NCBI GenBank assembly: GCA_965198755.1
Contig: OZ240673.1
Span: 2,232,001-2,296,000 of the forward strand
Length of the DNA stretch: 64,000 nucleotides
Origin: BOG-908 sp963692875
GTDB lineage: Bacteria > Pseudomonadota > Alphaproteobacteria > Acetobacterales > Acetobacteraceae
Reading direction: 5' to 3'
The position numbers and the translations under genes are program-made. The notes beneath the pieces are model-generated. The model did not search any database. It saw only the letters and a list, made by a program, of their open reading frames with translations, and was not told the origin of the DNA. Below, piece by piece: positions 48,743 to 56,290 of the stretch (the stretch's first letter is position 1; each line of letters begins with the position of its first letter).

Positions 48743-50065
48743 TTACTTAAACACCACCAACCGCCCCCCAGCCTCCCCCAAAACCTCATCCTCCCGCATC
48801 ACCACCCTCCCCCGTAAGATCGTCGCCACCGGCCACCCCATCACCCGCATCCCGGCAAACGGCGTCCACCCCGCCGGCGTCACAATCCACTCGTTCTCAA
48901 TCGTCCGCCTGCAGCCCAAATCCACCAGCGTGAAATCCGCGTCGTATCCCGCCGAGATCCGCCCCTTCGTCACCGCCCCGTACACCCGCGCCGGCCCCGC
49001 CGCCATCAGGTCCACCATCCGCGCCAGGCTCAGCCGCCCGGCGTTCACGTGATCCAGCATGATCGGCACCGCCGTCTGCACCCCTGTCAGCCCCGCCGCC
49101 GTCTCCGGCCAGGCCCGCGCCTTGGCCGCATGGCTGTGCGGCGCGTGGTCCGAGCCCACCGTGTCCACCCGCCCGTCTTGCACCGCCGCCCACGCCGCCT
49201 CGTAATGCCGGCGGTCGCGGATCGGCGGGTTCATCACCGCGTAAGCCCCTAAGCGCTCGTAACACTCCGGCCCAATTTGGGTGAGGTGGTTCACCAGCAC
49301 CTCGGCAGTTGCCAAGTCCCGGTGGTCCCGCAGAAACTCCCACTCCGCTGCGGTGGAAACGTGCACGATGTGGGCCGGCCGCCCGGTCTTCTCCGCCAGC
49401 GCCACAATCCGCCGCGTTCCCAGCGCCGCGCATTCCTCGTCGCGCCACCCCATGTGGCTCGCATACGGGTCGCCGGCGTGGAACAGCCCCCGGCGCGCCT
49501 GCAACCGATACTCGTCCTCCGAATGAAACGCGATCCGGCGAGTACCCGCCCGCATCACCGCTTCTATCCCGGCATCGTCCTCGATCATCAGATCACCGGT
49601 GGAGCTGCCGGCGAACAGCTTCACCGCACACACCCCCGCACCGCGCTCCAGCACGCCCAACTCGGCCGTATTCCCCCGCGTAGCCCCCACGTAAATCCCG
49701 AAATCGCAGTAGCTGTGCGCCGGCACGTAGCCCTGCTTCCAGGCCAGCACCTCCGCGTTGGTCACCGCCGGCTGCGTGTTCGGCATGTCGAACACGGTGG
49801 CAAACCCGCCCAGCACGGCCGCCCGCGTGCCGGTGGGAATGCTCTCCACCGCAGCATCCCCAGGGTCGCGCAAATGCACATGCGGGTCGATCAGCCCCGG
49901 CAGCACGTGCAACCCGCGCGCGTTAACCGTTTCGAAAGCCGTGTCGTCTAGGCTTGCCCCCAACGCCACAATCCGCCCGCCAAGCACGCCGATGTCAGCC
50001 GCAACCTCGCCCCAAGGCAACACGCAGGTGCCGCCGCGGATCAGCAAGTCGTAATGCTGTGCCAT
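48743..50065 (-). CDS. pyrC: Dihydroorotase (PyrC class I)
   Basis: 440 residues. PGLIDPHVHLRDPG near residue 56 holds the first metal-binding HxH. The carboxylated-Lys region is ...CAVKLFAGSSTG near 148, HIVHVSTAAEWEFL carries His, and VDTVGSDHAPHSHAAKA near 315 the catalytic Asp. It closes the ring of carbamoyl aspartate in pyrimidine synthesis. GLTGVQTAVPIMLDHVNAGR and RVYGAVTKGRISAGYDADF confirm the family. The stop is two bases from the end of the IS630 insertion, so its 3' end was left intact. Its upstream spacer has no arm-repeat. Confidence 0.92.
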   Translation of the reverse strand: MAQHYDLLIRGGTCVLPWGEVAADIGVLGGRIVALGASLDDTAFETVNARGLHVLPGLIDPHVHLRDPGDAAVESIPTGTRAAVLGGFATVFDMPNTQPAVTNAEVLAWKQGYVPAHSYCDFGIYVGATRGNTAELGVLERGAGVCAVKLFAGSSTGDLMIEDDAGIEAVMRAGTRRIAFHSEDEYRLQARRGLFHAGDPYASHMGWRDEECAALGTRRIVALAEKTGRPAHIVHVSTAAEWEFLRDHRDLATAEVLVNHLTQIGPECYERLGAYAVMNPPIRDRRHYEAAWAAVQDGRVDTVGSDHAPHSHAAKARAWPETAAGLTGVQTAVPIMLDHVNAGRLSLARMVDLMAAGPARVYGAVTKGRISAGYDADFTLVDLGCRRTIENEWIVTPAGWTPFAGMRVMGWPVATILRGRVVMREDEVLGEAGGRLVVFK

Positions 50066-50196
50066 CGAAGTCCCTTGTTCACGGAAAAATGGCGCCCTGC
50101 CACAAGAACATTGCCCAGGCACGGTGGTTCATGCTGCTCTTGGGTCTAACGCACCAGACACACTGACGGACGTCCCTACCTGTAAGGAGGCCAACC
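50066..50196. other. Spacer between divergent genes
   Basis: Contains the TAAGGAGG ribosome binding site of the next gene at 50180-50188, but no recognised promoter and no repeat copy. Confidence 0.45.
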
Positions 50197-50403
50197 GTGG
50201 TTCAGCTCGTACTCGTCTACTGCCTAATGGCAGACGCCAAATCCTGCGTGGAAAAGCGGCCCATCACCGAAAGTCCCATGACGGCGTTCAGCTGCATGAC
50301 CAGCGCGCAGCCAATGGCCATCGATTTCCTGCGGGAGCATCCGGGCTACCAGCTTGCGTCGTTCCGGTGCGAGATCGACAAGCCAGTCGAGAAGCAAGCA
50401 TAA
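50197..50403 (+). CDS. Small conserved hypothetical protein
   Basis: 68 residues from GTG 50197, supported by a strong TAAGGAGG ribosome binding site. Four cysteines (YCLMAD, KSCVEKR, FSCMTS, FRCEID) and HPGYQLASFRCEIDKP are conserved in Rhodospirillales-type small proteins as far as I recall. They suggest a metal or disulphide site. The stop TAA is the first base group of the following repeat: the gene ends KQA encoded by AAGCAAGCA and then TAAGCAAGC. Confidence 0.75.
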   Translation: MVQLVLVYCLMADAKSCVEKRPITESPMTAFSCMTSAQPMAIDFLREHPGYQLASFRCEIDKPVEKQA

Positions 50404-50534
50404 GCAAGCAGTTCTTTTTCGAAGAAAAGAACCAAAAAACTTTTGCTCCTTTAGGCGCGCGTTGCAGGAACCTCCGCGACAGCCGGGACAAAAGTTTTTT
50501 GTTTCTTTTTTTCAAAAAAGAAGACTCTTGCTTA
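50404..50534 (-). repeat. Arm-repeat copy 25, two-armed
   Basis: A-type left arm with CGAAG loop, CCTCCGCGACAGCC, and a right arm of mixed type (GTTTCTTTTTTTCAAAAAAG) ending AGACTCTTGC. It separates two convergent genes and touches the stop codon on both sides. Confidence 0.93.
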
Positions 50535-51704
50535 CCTCTCCAGGCACATCGCCACACCCATCCCGCCACCAATACAAAGCGTCGCCAACCCCTTCTTCGC
50601 GTCTCGCTTGCCCATCTCATGCAGCAGCGTCACCAGCACCCGAGCCCCCGAAGCCCCGATGGGGTGACCCAGCGCAATCGCCCCGCCGTTCACGTTCACC
50701 TTCGCCGGGTCCCACCCAAGGTCCTTGTTCACCGCACAAGCCTGCGCCGCAAACGCCTCGTTCGCCTCGATCAACTCCAGGTCGCCCACCGACCACCCAG
50801 CCCGCTCCAACGCACGCCGGCTCGCAGGTATCGGCCCCGTGCCCATCACCGCAGGGTCCACCCCGGCCGTCGCAAAACTCGCAATCCGCGCCAACGGCGT
50901 CAGCCCGCGCCGCTGCGCCTCCGCCCCGCTCATCACCAGCAGCACCGCCGCGCCGTCGTTGATGCCGCTCGCATTTCCCGCCGTCACCGTGCCTTCCTTG
51001 TTGAAGGCCGGCTTCAGCCTGGCCATCGCGGCCATGTCGCTGTCGTGCCGGATGTACTCGTCGGCATCCACCACCGTCTCGCCCTTGCGCCCCTTCACCG
51101 TCACCGGCGCAATCTCGTCACGGAACCGCCCGGACTTGCTGGCCGCAGACGCCTTGTTCTGCGACCCGACGGCGAACGCATCCTGCGCCTCGCGCGTGAT
51201 CTGGTATTTCTGCGCCACGTTCTCCGCCGTCACCCCCATGTGATAGCCGTGGAACGCGTCCCACAGCCCGTCCTTCAGCATGGTGTCTGTGAAATCCAGC
51301 GCGCCCATCTTCGTCCCGGCCCGCAAATACGCCGCGTGGGTGGACTGGCTCATGCTCTCCATCCCGCCGGCCGCCACCACCGCGCTCTCCCCGGTCCGCA
51401 CCTGCTGCGCCGCCAGCGCCACCGCACGCAGGCCCGACCCGCACACCTGGTTGATGCTGAACGCGGTCTTCTCGTCCGGAATGCCGGCGTGGCGCGCAGC
51501 CTGCCGCGCCGGGTTCTGCCCCTGCGCCGCGGCCAGCACGTGGCCGAGGATCACCTCGTCCACCTCACCAGGCTCCAACCCGGCCCGCTGCATCGCAGCC
51601 CGCAGCGCGGTGGTGCCGAGTTCCTGCGCGGACACCGTGGCGAAAGCGCCGTTGAAGCTGCCCACCGGCGTGCGTACGGCCGATACGATGACGACGTCTT
51701 CCAC
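50532..51704 (-). CDS. Acetyl-CoA C-acetyltransferase (thiolase)
   Basis: 390 residues. VCGSGLRAVALA near residue 88 holds the nucleophilic Cys, NVNGGAIALGHPIGASGARV near 345 the catalytic His, and CIGGGMGVAMCLER the second Cys. The VIVSAVRTPVGSFNGAFAT start is typical of class I/II degradative or biosynthetic thiolases (PhaA/AtoB). It could act with the CoA-transferase 4-5 kb away in acetoacetate use, or in polyhydroxybutyrate synthesis; the window alone does not decide. Confidence 0.94.
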   Translation of the reverse strand: MEDVVIVSAVRTPVGSFNGAFATVSAQELGTTALRAAMQRAGLEPGEVDEVILGHVLAAAQGQNPARQAARHAGIPDEKTAFSINQVCGSGLRAVALAAQQVRTGESAVVAAGGMESMSQSTHAAYLRAGTKMGALDFTDTMLKDGLWDAFHGYHMGVTAENVAQKYQITREAQDAFAVGSQNKASAASKSGRFRDEIAPVTVKGRKGETVVDADEYIRHDSDMAAMARLKPAFNKEGTVTAGNASGINDGAAVLLVMSGAEAQRRGLTPLARIASFATAGVDPAVMGTGPIPASRRALERAGWSVGDLELIEANEAFAAQACAVNKDLGWDPAKVNVNGGAIALGHPIGASGARVLVTLLHEMGKRDAKKGLATLCIGGGMGVAMCLER

Positions 51705-51760
51705 CAGCGTTTCTCCCGATTATCAGTATTGCCTATCTAGGCATTGCGGGGCGCTGAGGC

Positions 51761-51908
51761 AAAGCAAGCAAGGAAGGCCTTCTTTTTCGAGGAAAAAGAA
51801 GCAAAAAGCTTTTGTCACGGCTGTCGCGGACTCTCCCACACGGCACAACCAAGGAACCAGAAGTTTTTTGGTTCTTTTTTTCAAAAAAGAACCGCTTGCT
51901 TCCTTGCC
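51761..51908 (+). repeat. Arm-repeat copy 26, two-armed
   Basis: B-type left arm, GGCTGTCGCGGACTC and A-type right arm. It lies between thiolase and rpoH; an intrinsic terminator for rpoH directly follows. Confidence 0.95.
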
Positions 51909-51910
51909 TA

Positions 51911-51948
51911 ACAAAAAGCCGGAGACCTAAAGGCCTCCGGCTTTCAAT
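51911..51948 (-). terminator. Intrinsic terminator of rpoH
   Basis: Minus-strand stem AAAGCCGGAG / CTCCGGCTTT with the loop GCCTTTAGGT and a T-run at its end. It lies 20 bases after the rpoH stop, just before an arm-repeat. Confidence 0.8.
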
Positions 51949-51968
51949 CGCTTCAACTCAGGGAAAAG

Positions 51969-52853
51969 TCAGGCCGCGTGAGCCATCCGGCGCTCCGCCA
52001 CCTGCGTCTTCATCGCCTTTTGCAGCTTTTCGAACGCGCGCACCTCGATCTGCCGCACTCGCTCGCGAGAGATGTTGTACTGCTGCGACAGCTCCTCCAG
52101 CGTGGTCGGATTGTCCTTCAGCCGGCGCTCGATCAGGATGTGCCGCTCGCGGTCGTTCAGCGTCGCCAGCGCACCGCCCAACAAAGCCTTGCGCCCGGTC
52201 AGCTCCTCACGCTCGGCGAGCTCCGTCTCCTGGCTCTCGCCCTCATCGACCAGCCAATCCTGCCACTCGCCCTCGCTATCGGCGCGAACAGGCGCGTTCA
52301 GGCTGTGGTCCGGCGCCGCCAGGCGACGGTTCATGCTGACCACGTCCTGCTCCGGCACGCCCAACGTGGTGGCAATCTTGGCCACGTGCTCGGGCCTCAG
52401 GTCGCCGTCCTCGATCGCCTGCATCTGGCCCTTCAGCCGCCGCAGGTTAAAGAACAACTTCTTCTGCGCGGCCGTGGTGCCCATTTTCACCAGCGACCAG
52501 CTGTGCAGGATGTATTCCTGGATGGCGGCGCGGATCCACCACATGGCGTAGGTCGCCAGGCGGAACCCACGATCCGGGTCGAACCGCTTCACCGCCTGCA
52601 TCATGCCGACGTTGCCTTCGCTGATCAACTCGCCCACCGGCAGCCCATAGCCGCGGTACCCCATGGCGATCTTTGCAACCAAACGAAGATGGGAGGTGAC
52701 AAGCTTGTGTGCCGCCGCCATATCCTCTTCATCACGCCACGCATGGGAGAGCGAAAGCTCCTCCTCCGGCGTGAGCATCGGAAACTTGCGGATCTCCTGC
52801 AGGTAGCGGGAGAGGTTGCCCTCGGGGGCAACATTGACAAACGCTGCGGCCAT
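51969..52853 (-). CDS. rpoH: RpoH, heat-shock sigma factor sigma-32
   Basis: 294 residues. NLSRYLQEIRKFPMLTPEEE near residue 12 is region 1.2. RLVAKIAMGYRGYGLP and ISEGNVGMMQAVKRFDPDRG with FRLATYAMWWIRAAIQEYIL form region 2, including the -10 recognition helix. LTLDDRERHI-like ATLNDRERHILIERRL and YNISRERVRQIEVRAFEKLQ form region 4. QKKLFFNLRRLKGQM is the RpoH box that distinguishes sigma-32. AGGAG lies ten bases before ATG 52853. It directs RNA polymerase to heat-shock promoters. A strong promoter lies about 190 bases upstream, leaving a long leader. Confidence 0.95.
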   Translation of the reverse strand: MAAAFVNVAPEGNLSRYLQEIRKFPMLTPEEELSLSHAWRDEEDMAAAHKLVTSHLRLVAKIAMGYRGYGLPVGELISEGNVGMMQAVKRFDPDRGFRLATYAMWWIRAAIQEYILHSWSLVKMGTTAAQKKLFFNLRRLKGQMQAIEDGDLRPEHVAKIATTLGVPEQDVVSMNRRLAAPDHSLNAPVRADSEGEWQDWLVDEGESQETELAEREELTGRKALLGGALATLNDRERHILIERRLKDNPTTLEELSQQYNISRERVRQIEVRAFEKLQKAMKTQVAERRMAHAA

Positions 52854-53042
52854 GAAAAGCGGCTCCTTCTCGTCCGAGGCTGGCACCTCTCACTGCCCAA
52901 TACGGCGCAGTGCGGCATGAGGTTGCAGACTCGATGGTGTGGAACGCGAGGACGTTATCACGCGGGCCGGGTGGGATCCCTGAAAAGGCAATCCGCCCGG
53001 GGCGATCGCCGGTGCGGCACGCCCGCCGCATCAGTAAGCAGC
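52854..53042 (-). other. Long rpoH leader
   Basis: About 185 bases between the predicted promoter and the rpoH start, transcribed on the minus strand. It has several G+C-rich self-complementary stretches (GCGGCGGGCGTGCCGC, GATCGCCCCGGGCG). Such a leader could fold over the start and act in temperature control; that part is inference. Confidence 0.4.
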
Positions 53043-53071
53043 GTTATAGATCGGACAGGCCGGCAAGTCAA
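53043..53071 (-). promoter_or_regulatory. Sigma-70 promoter upstream of rpoH
   Basis: On the minus strand TTGACT and TATAAC are separated by exactly 17 bases. It is the best promoter match in the window. It points toward rpoH. Confidence 0.75.
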
Positions 53072-53075
53072 GAAA

Positions 53076-53102
53076 CGCGAGCATTCCGCAACAATGCTCG
53101 CG
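53076..53102. promoter_or_regulatory. Perfect 10-bp inverted repeat above the rpoH promoter
   Basis: CGCGAGCATT and AATGCTCGCG are separated by seven bases, five bases upstream of the -35 box. It could be an operator or a hairpin. A weaker pair, GTGAACG and CGTTCAC, follows at 53108-53131. Confidence 0.55.
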
Positions 53103-53252
53103 CGAGTGTGAACGCGGTTAACCTTCGTTCACTGCCGTCGTCATCCGGCGCTGGCCGAAATCCGGGTGCAACTGCCCTTCAGCCTGTCCCTCGAGGCCTA
53201 CGACCAGGCGGAGTGGCGGCGGGACCGCATCCTGGGGGTCGCCCTGGTGAGG

Positions 53253-54218
53253 TTAACTCTCCGCCACCGCCGTTATGAGCGCCGCCATGTCCGCCGGCAC
53301 CGGCGTCTCGAACCGCACCTCATGCCCCGTTCCAGGATGGCGAAACCCCAGCGTGCTCGCGTGCAGCGCTTGGCGCGGAAAATCCAGCAGCGTCCCCCGC
53401 ACCGGCTCCGGCACCCCTCGGCTGACCGCCGGCACCCGGCGCAGATACACCGGGTCGCCCACCACCGGATGCCCGTTGGCGGACAGATGCACCCGTATCT
53501 GGTGCGTCCGCCCGGTCGCCAGCCGGCACTCCAGCAGGCTGACGGCCGCGTGCATCACCTGCCGCACACGATAGCGTGTCAATGCCGGCTTGCCGCCCCG
53601 CGTCACCACCGCCATCCGCTTGCGATCCCGCGGGTCCCGCCCGATCGCCCCCTCAATCTCGCCGGCGGCCTCCACCGGCACCCCCCACACCAGCGCCGTA
53701 TACGCCCGCTCGATATCCCGCGCGGCAAACATGGCCGACAGCGCCGCCAATACCTGCTCGGTCTTCGCCACCACCATCACGCCGGACGTGTCGCGATCCA
53801 GCCGATGCACGATGCCCGGCCGCCGCTCGCCGCCGATCCCCGGCAGGCTGTCGCCGCAATGTGCCAGCAGCGCGTTCACCAAGGTGCCGTCCTCGTTGCC
53901 CGGCGCCGGATGCACCACCAGGCCCGCCGGCTTGTCCAGCACGATCAGGTGCCGGTCCTCGTGCAGTATGGTGAACGGGATCGCCTGCGGCTGCGGCACC
54001 GCGTCGACCAGTTCCGGCGGCGTCAGCTCGTAGGCGCTGCCGGCGCGGATCGGCTCGGCCGGCTGGGTGAACGCGGCGCCGTCCCGCGTGGCGCGGCCGC
54101 CCTCGATCAGTGCCTTGACACGGGAGCGGGAGAGCGTGCCGCTGGCCTCGGCAAGAAAGCGGTCGGCGCGCTGGCCGGCGGCGTCGGCGGGGGCGATCAG
54201 GCGGATAGGATCGGGCAT
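53253..54218 (-). CDS. rluD: RluD-type 23S rRNA pseudouridine synthase
   Basis: 321 residues. The N-terminal S4 domain (ADRFLAEASGTLSRSRVKAL) is followed by the RluA catalytic domain: DKPAGLVVHPAPGN near residue 92, GIVHRLDRDTSGVMVVAKT near residue 135 with the catalytic Asp in HRLDRDTSG, and TGRTHQIRVHL near 238. It converts uridines in helix 69 of 23S rRNA. The start ATG lies eight bases from a repeat, whose arm thus forms the whole leader; there is no clear Shine-Dalgarno sequence. The stop lies in the spacer above rpoH. Confidence 0.9.
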   Translation of the reverse strand: MPDPIRLIAPADAAGQRADRFLAEASGTLSRSRVKALIEGGRATRDGAAFTQPAEPIRAGSAYELTPPELVDAVPQPQAIPFTILHEDRHLIVLDKPAGLVVHPAPGNEDGTLVNALLAHCGDSLPGIGGERRPGIVHRLDRDTSGVMVVAKTEQVLAALSAMFAARDIERAYTALVWGVPVEAAGEIEGAIGRDPRDRKRMAVVTRGGKPALTRYRVRQVMHAAVSLLECRLATGRTHQIRVHLSANGHPVVGDPVYLRRVPAVSRGVPEPVRGTLLDFPRQALHASTLGFRHPGTGHEVRFETPVPADMAALITAVAES

Positions 54219-54225
54219 GAACCAA

Positions 54226-54355
54226 GGTAAGCGGTTCTTTTTTGAAAAAAAGAACCAAAAAACTTTTGTCCCCGCTGTCGCGCGCTCACCGGACAAAACC
54301 GCGACAGCCGCAATAAAAGCTTTTTGCTTCTTTTTCTCGAAAAAGAAGCGCTTGC
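54226..54355 (-). repeat. Arm-repeat copy 27, two-armed
   Basis: A-type left arm, centre with CGCTGTCGCGCGCTCACCGG and CCGCGACAGCC, and a B-type right arm ending AAGAAGCGCTTGC. It fills the whole spacer between the hmgA stop and the rluD start. Confidence 0.95.
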
Positions 54356-55654
54356 TTACCTTACTTGAGCCTTCTTAAACCCCGTCCAAACATCATCATA
54401 ATCCAACTGCATCAACGGTGTCTCAACCGCCCACCGCGTCGGCCGAAACACCAGCCGCGTCTCCAGCATAAACGCCATCGTGTCGCTGATCTTGTGCGGC
54501 GCCAGCGTAGCCCCAACCGCGCGCTCGTAGCTCGCCTGGTCCGGCCCGTGCCCCGCCATCTGGTTGTGCAGCGACGCACCCCCCGGCGAGAACCCGCCCG
54601 CCTTCGCGTCGTAAGCGCCGTGGATCAGCCCCATGAACTCGCTCATCACGTTGCGGTGGAACCACGGCGGCCGGAACGTGTCCTCGGCCACCATCCAGCG
54701 CGGCGGAAACACCACGAAGTCCGCGTTCGCCGTGCCCGGCGTGTCGGACGGGCTGGTCAGCACGGTGAAGATCGACGGGTCCGGGTGGTCGAAGCTGACC
54801 GTGTTGATGGTGTTGAACCGCCGCAGGTCATACCGGCTCGGCGCCACGTTGCCGTGCCAGGCCACTACGTCGAACGGGCTGTGGTCCAGCCTGGTCGTCC
54901 ACAGCCGGCCCTGAAACTTCTGCACGATCTCGCAGGGCGCGTCGCTGTCCTCGAACCAGGCCGACGGCGTCTCGAAGTCGCGCGGGTTGGCCAGCCCGTT
55001 CGCACCGATCGGCCCCAGATCCGGCAGCCGGAACGGCGCGCCGTACGTCTCGCAGACGTAGCCGGTGGACGGCCCGTCCGGCAGCTCAACGCGGAAGCGC
55101 AGCCCGCGCGGGATCAGCGCCAACTGCTGCGGCGCCACGCTGAACCGCCCCAGCTCGGTCACCACGTGCAGCGAGCCTTCGCGCGGCAGGACCAGCAGCT
55201 CGCCGTCCGCGTTGCCAAAGGCGCGGCCGCTCATGTCGGCGTTCGCCGCGTAGGCGTGCACCGCGGCGCCGGTGGCCGCCCCCAAATCGCCGTTGCCGCC
55301 ATAGGTGGTCAGGCCGTCGATGAAGTCGGTCGGCTCGGCCGGCAGCGGCACCGGGTCCCAGCGCAGGCGGTTGGGGCTGGGTGGCACCTCGTCGAACGGT
55401 GCCGCCCGCAGCAGGGTGAGCTTCGGGTAGGGCTTGTAGGCCGGGTGGTTGGCGGTGGGCCGCAGGCGATACAGCCAGGAGCGGCGGTTTTCCGACCGCG
55501 GCGCGGTGAACGCGGTGCCGGACAGCTGCTCGGTGTACAGGCCGAAGGGCACGTGCTGCGGCGAGTTGCGGCCCTGCGGCAGCGCGCCGGCTACCGCCTC
55601 GCTGGCGAAGTGGTTGCCGAAACCGGTCTGCATGGCGGCGTCGGTCACGTCCAT
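54356..55654 (-). CDS. hmgA: Homogentisate 1,2-dioxygenase
   Basis: 432 residues. TGFGNHFASEAVAGALPQGR at residues about 10-28 is the HmgA hallmark. SFDHPDPSIFTVLTSPSD and WMVAEDTFRPPWFHRNVMSE near residue 325 hold metal-binding His and Glu, and NQMAGHGPDQASYERA near 375 the last His. It opens the ring of homogentisate in tyrosine breakdown. GGAGG lies nine bases before ATG 55654. No other tyrosine-pathway gene adjoins. The stop TAA is directly fused to an arm-repeat. Confidence 0.95.
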   Translation of the reverse strand: MDVTDAAMQTGFGNHFASEAVAGALPQGRNSPQHVPFGLYTEQLSGTAFTAPRSENRRSWLYRLRPTANHPAYKPYPKLTLLRAAPFDEVPPSPNRLRWDPVPLPAEPTDFIDGLTTYGGNGDLGAATGAAVHAYAANADMSGRAFGNADGELLVLPREGSLHVVTELGRFSVAPQQLALIPRGLRFRVELPDGPSTGYVCETYGAPFRLPDLGPIGANGLANPRDFETPSAWFEDSDAPCEIVQKFQGRLWTTRLDHSPFDVVAWHGNVAPSRYDLRRFNTINTVSFDHPDPSIFTVLTSPSDTPGTANADFVVFPPRWMVAEDTFRPPWFHRNVMSEFMGLIHGAYDAKAGGFSPGGASLHNQMAGHGPDQASYERAVGATLAPHKISDTMAFMLETRLVFRPTRWAVETPLMQLDYDDVWTGFKKAQVR

Positions 55655-55676
55655 GGCGTGTCCCTCCTGATAGTAG

Positions 55677-55816
55677 GCAAAGCAAGGCCTTCTTTTTCGA
55701 GAAAAAGAAGCAAAAAGCTTTTGTCCCGGCTGTCGCGGGAAGCTGAAACACCACGCCTCAGCCGCGCCAGGGAACAAAAGTTTTTTGGTTCTTTTTTTCA
55801 AAAAAGAACCGCTTGC
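55677..55816 (+). repeat. Arm-repeat copy 28, two-armed
   Basis: B-type left arm, GGCTGTCGCGGGAAGCTGAAAC, and A-type right arm. It ends at the TAA of the DUF192 gene and lies upstream of hmgA. Confidence 0.95.
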
Positions 55817-56290
55817 TTACTTTCCTGCGGGAAAGATCACCCCCTCAACCCGATCCCCCACCCCAATATCCAGCTTTGCCGTAATCCCCCCCTGCAACTC
55901 CACTGTCGCCCGCGCCGGCCCCCCGGGATCGATGTTCGCCAGGCTCTCCGGCACCGTGTTCTCCGCGATGTGGGTGATCCGCCCGTCCTCGCCCACGAAC
56001 ACCATGTCTTCGGCCACCGGGCAGTTCTTCATCCACATCGGCACCGGCCGCGGCGTTCCCCAGTCGAAGAACATCCCGCTATCGGCCGGGATGAACGTGC
56101 GGAACATCTCCCCCACCTCCTGCTGCTCCGGCGTGGTGGCCAGCTCCACGGTGAAGTCGTGCCGCACGCCGGACTTGCTCACGATCGACAGCTTGGCGGT
56201 GGGCAGCTTCGGCTGCGGCCCGTCCACGGCGCGCGCGGCGCCGGGTGCCGCGACCACCGCGGCCAGGGCAAGGACGTTGAAAAACCGCAT
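55817..56290 (-). CDS. Secreted DUF192 family protein
   Basis: 157 residues with a signal peptide (LALAAVVAAPGAARA-V). HDFTVELATTPEQQEVGEMF, then MFFDWGTPRPVPMWMKNCPV and DMVFVGEDGRITHIAENTVP are the conserved DUF192 blocks. The family is small, beta-rich and widespread, with no proven function. ATG 56290 overlaps the stop of the histone-deacetylase-like gene (TGATG), so the two are coupled, and GGAGGA precedes it. GTG 56293 would add one residue. Confidence 0.88.
   Translation of the reverse strand: MRFFNVLALAAVVAAPGAARAVDGPQPKLPTAKLSIVSKSGVRHDFTVELATTPEQQEVGEMFRTFIPADSGMFFDWGTPRPVPMWMKNCPVAEDMVFVGEDGRITHIAENTVPESLANIDPGGPARATVELQGGITAKLDIGVGDRVEGVIFPAGK

Noticed and set aside
53166..53280. 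A plus-strand frame reading FSLSLEAYDQAEWRRDRILG above rluD
   Set aside because: It looks briefly protein-like but has no start signal and runs into the antisense of rluD. No family was recognised, so it was not called a gene.
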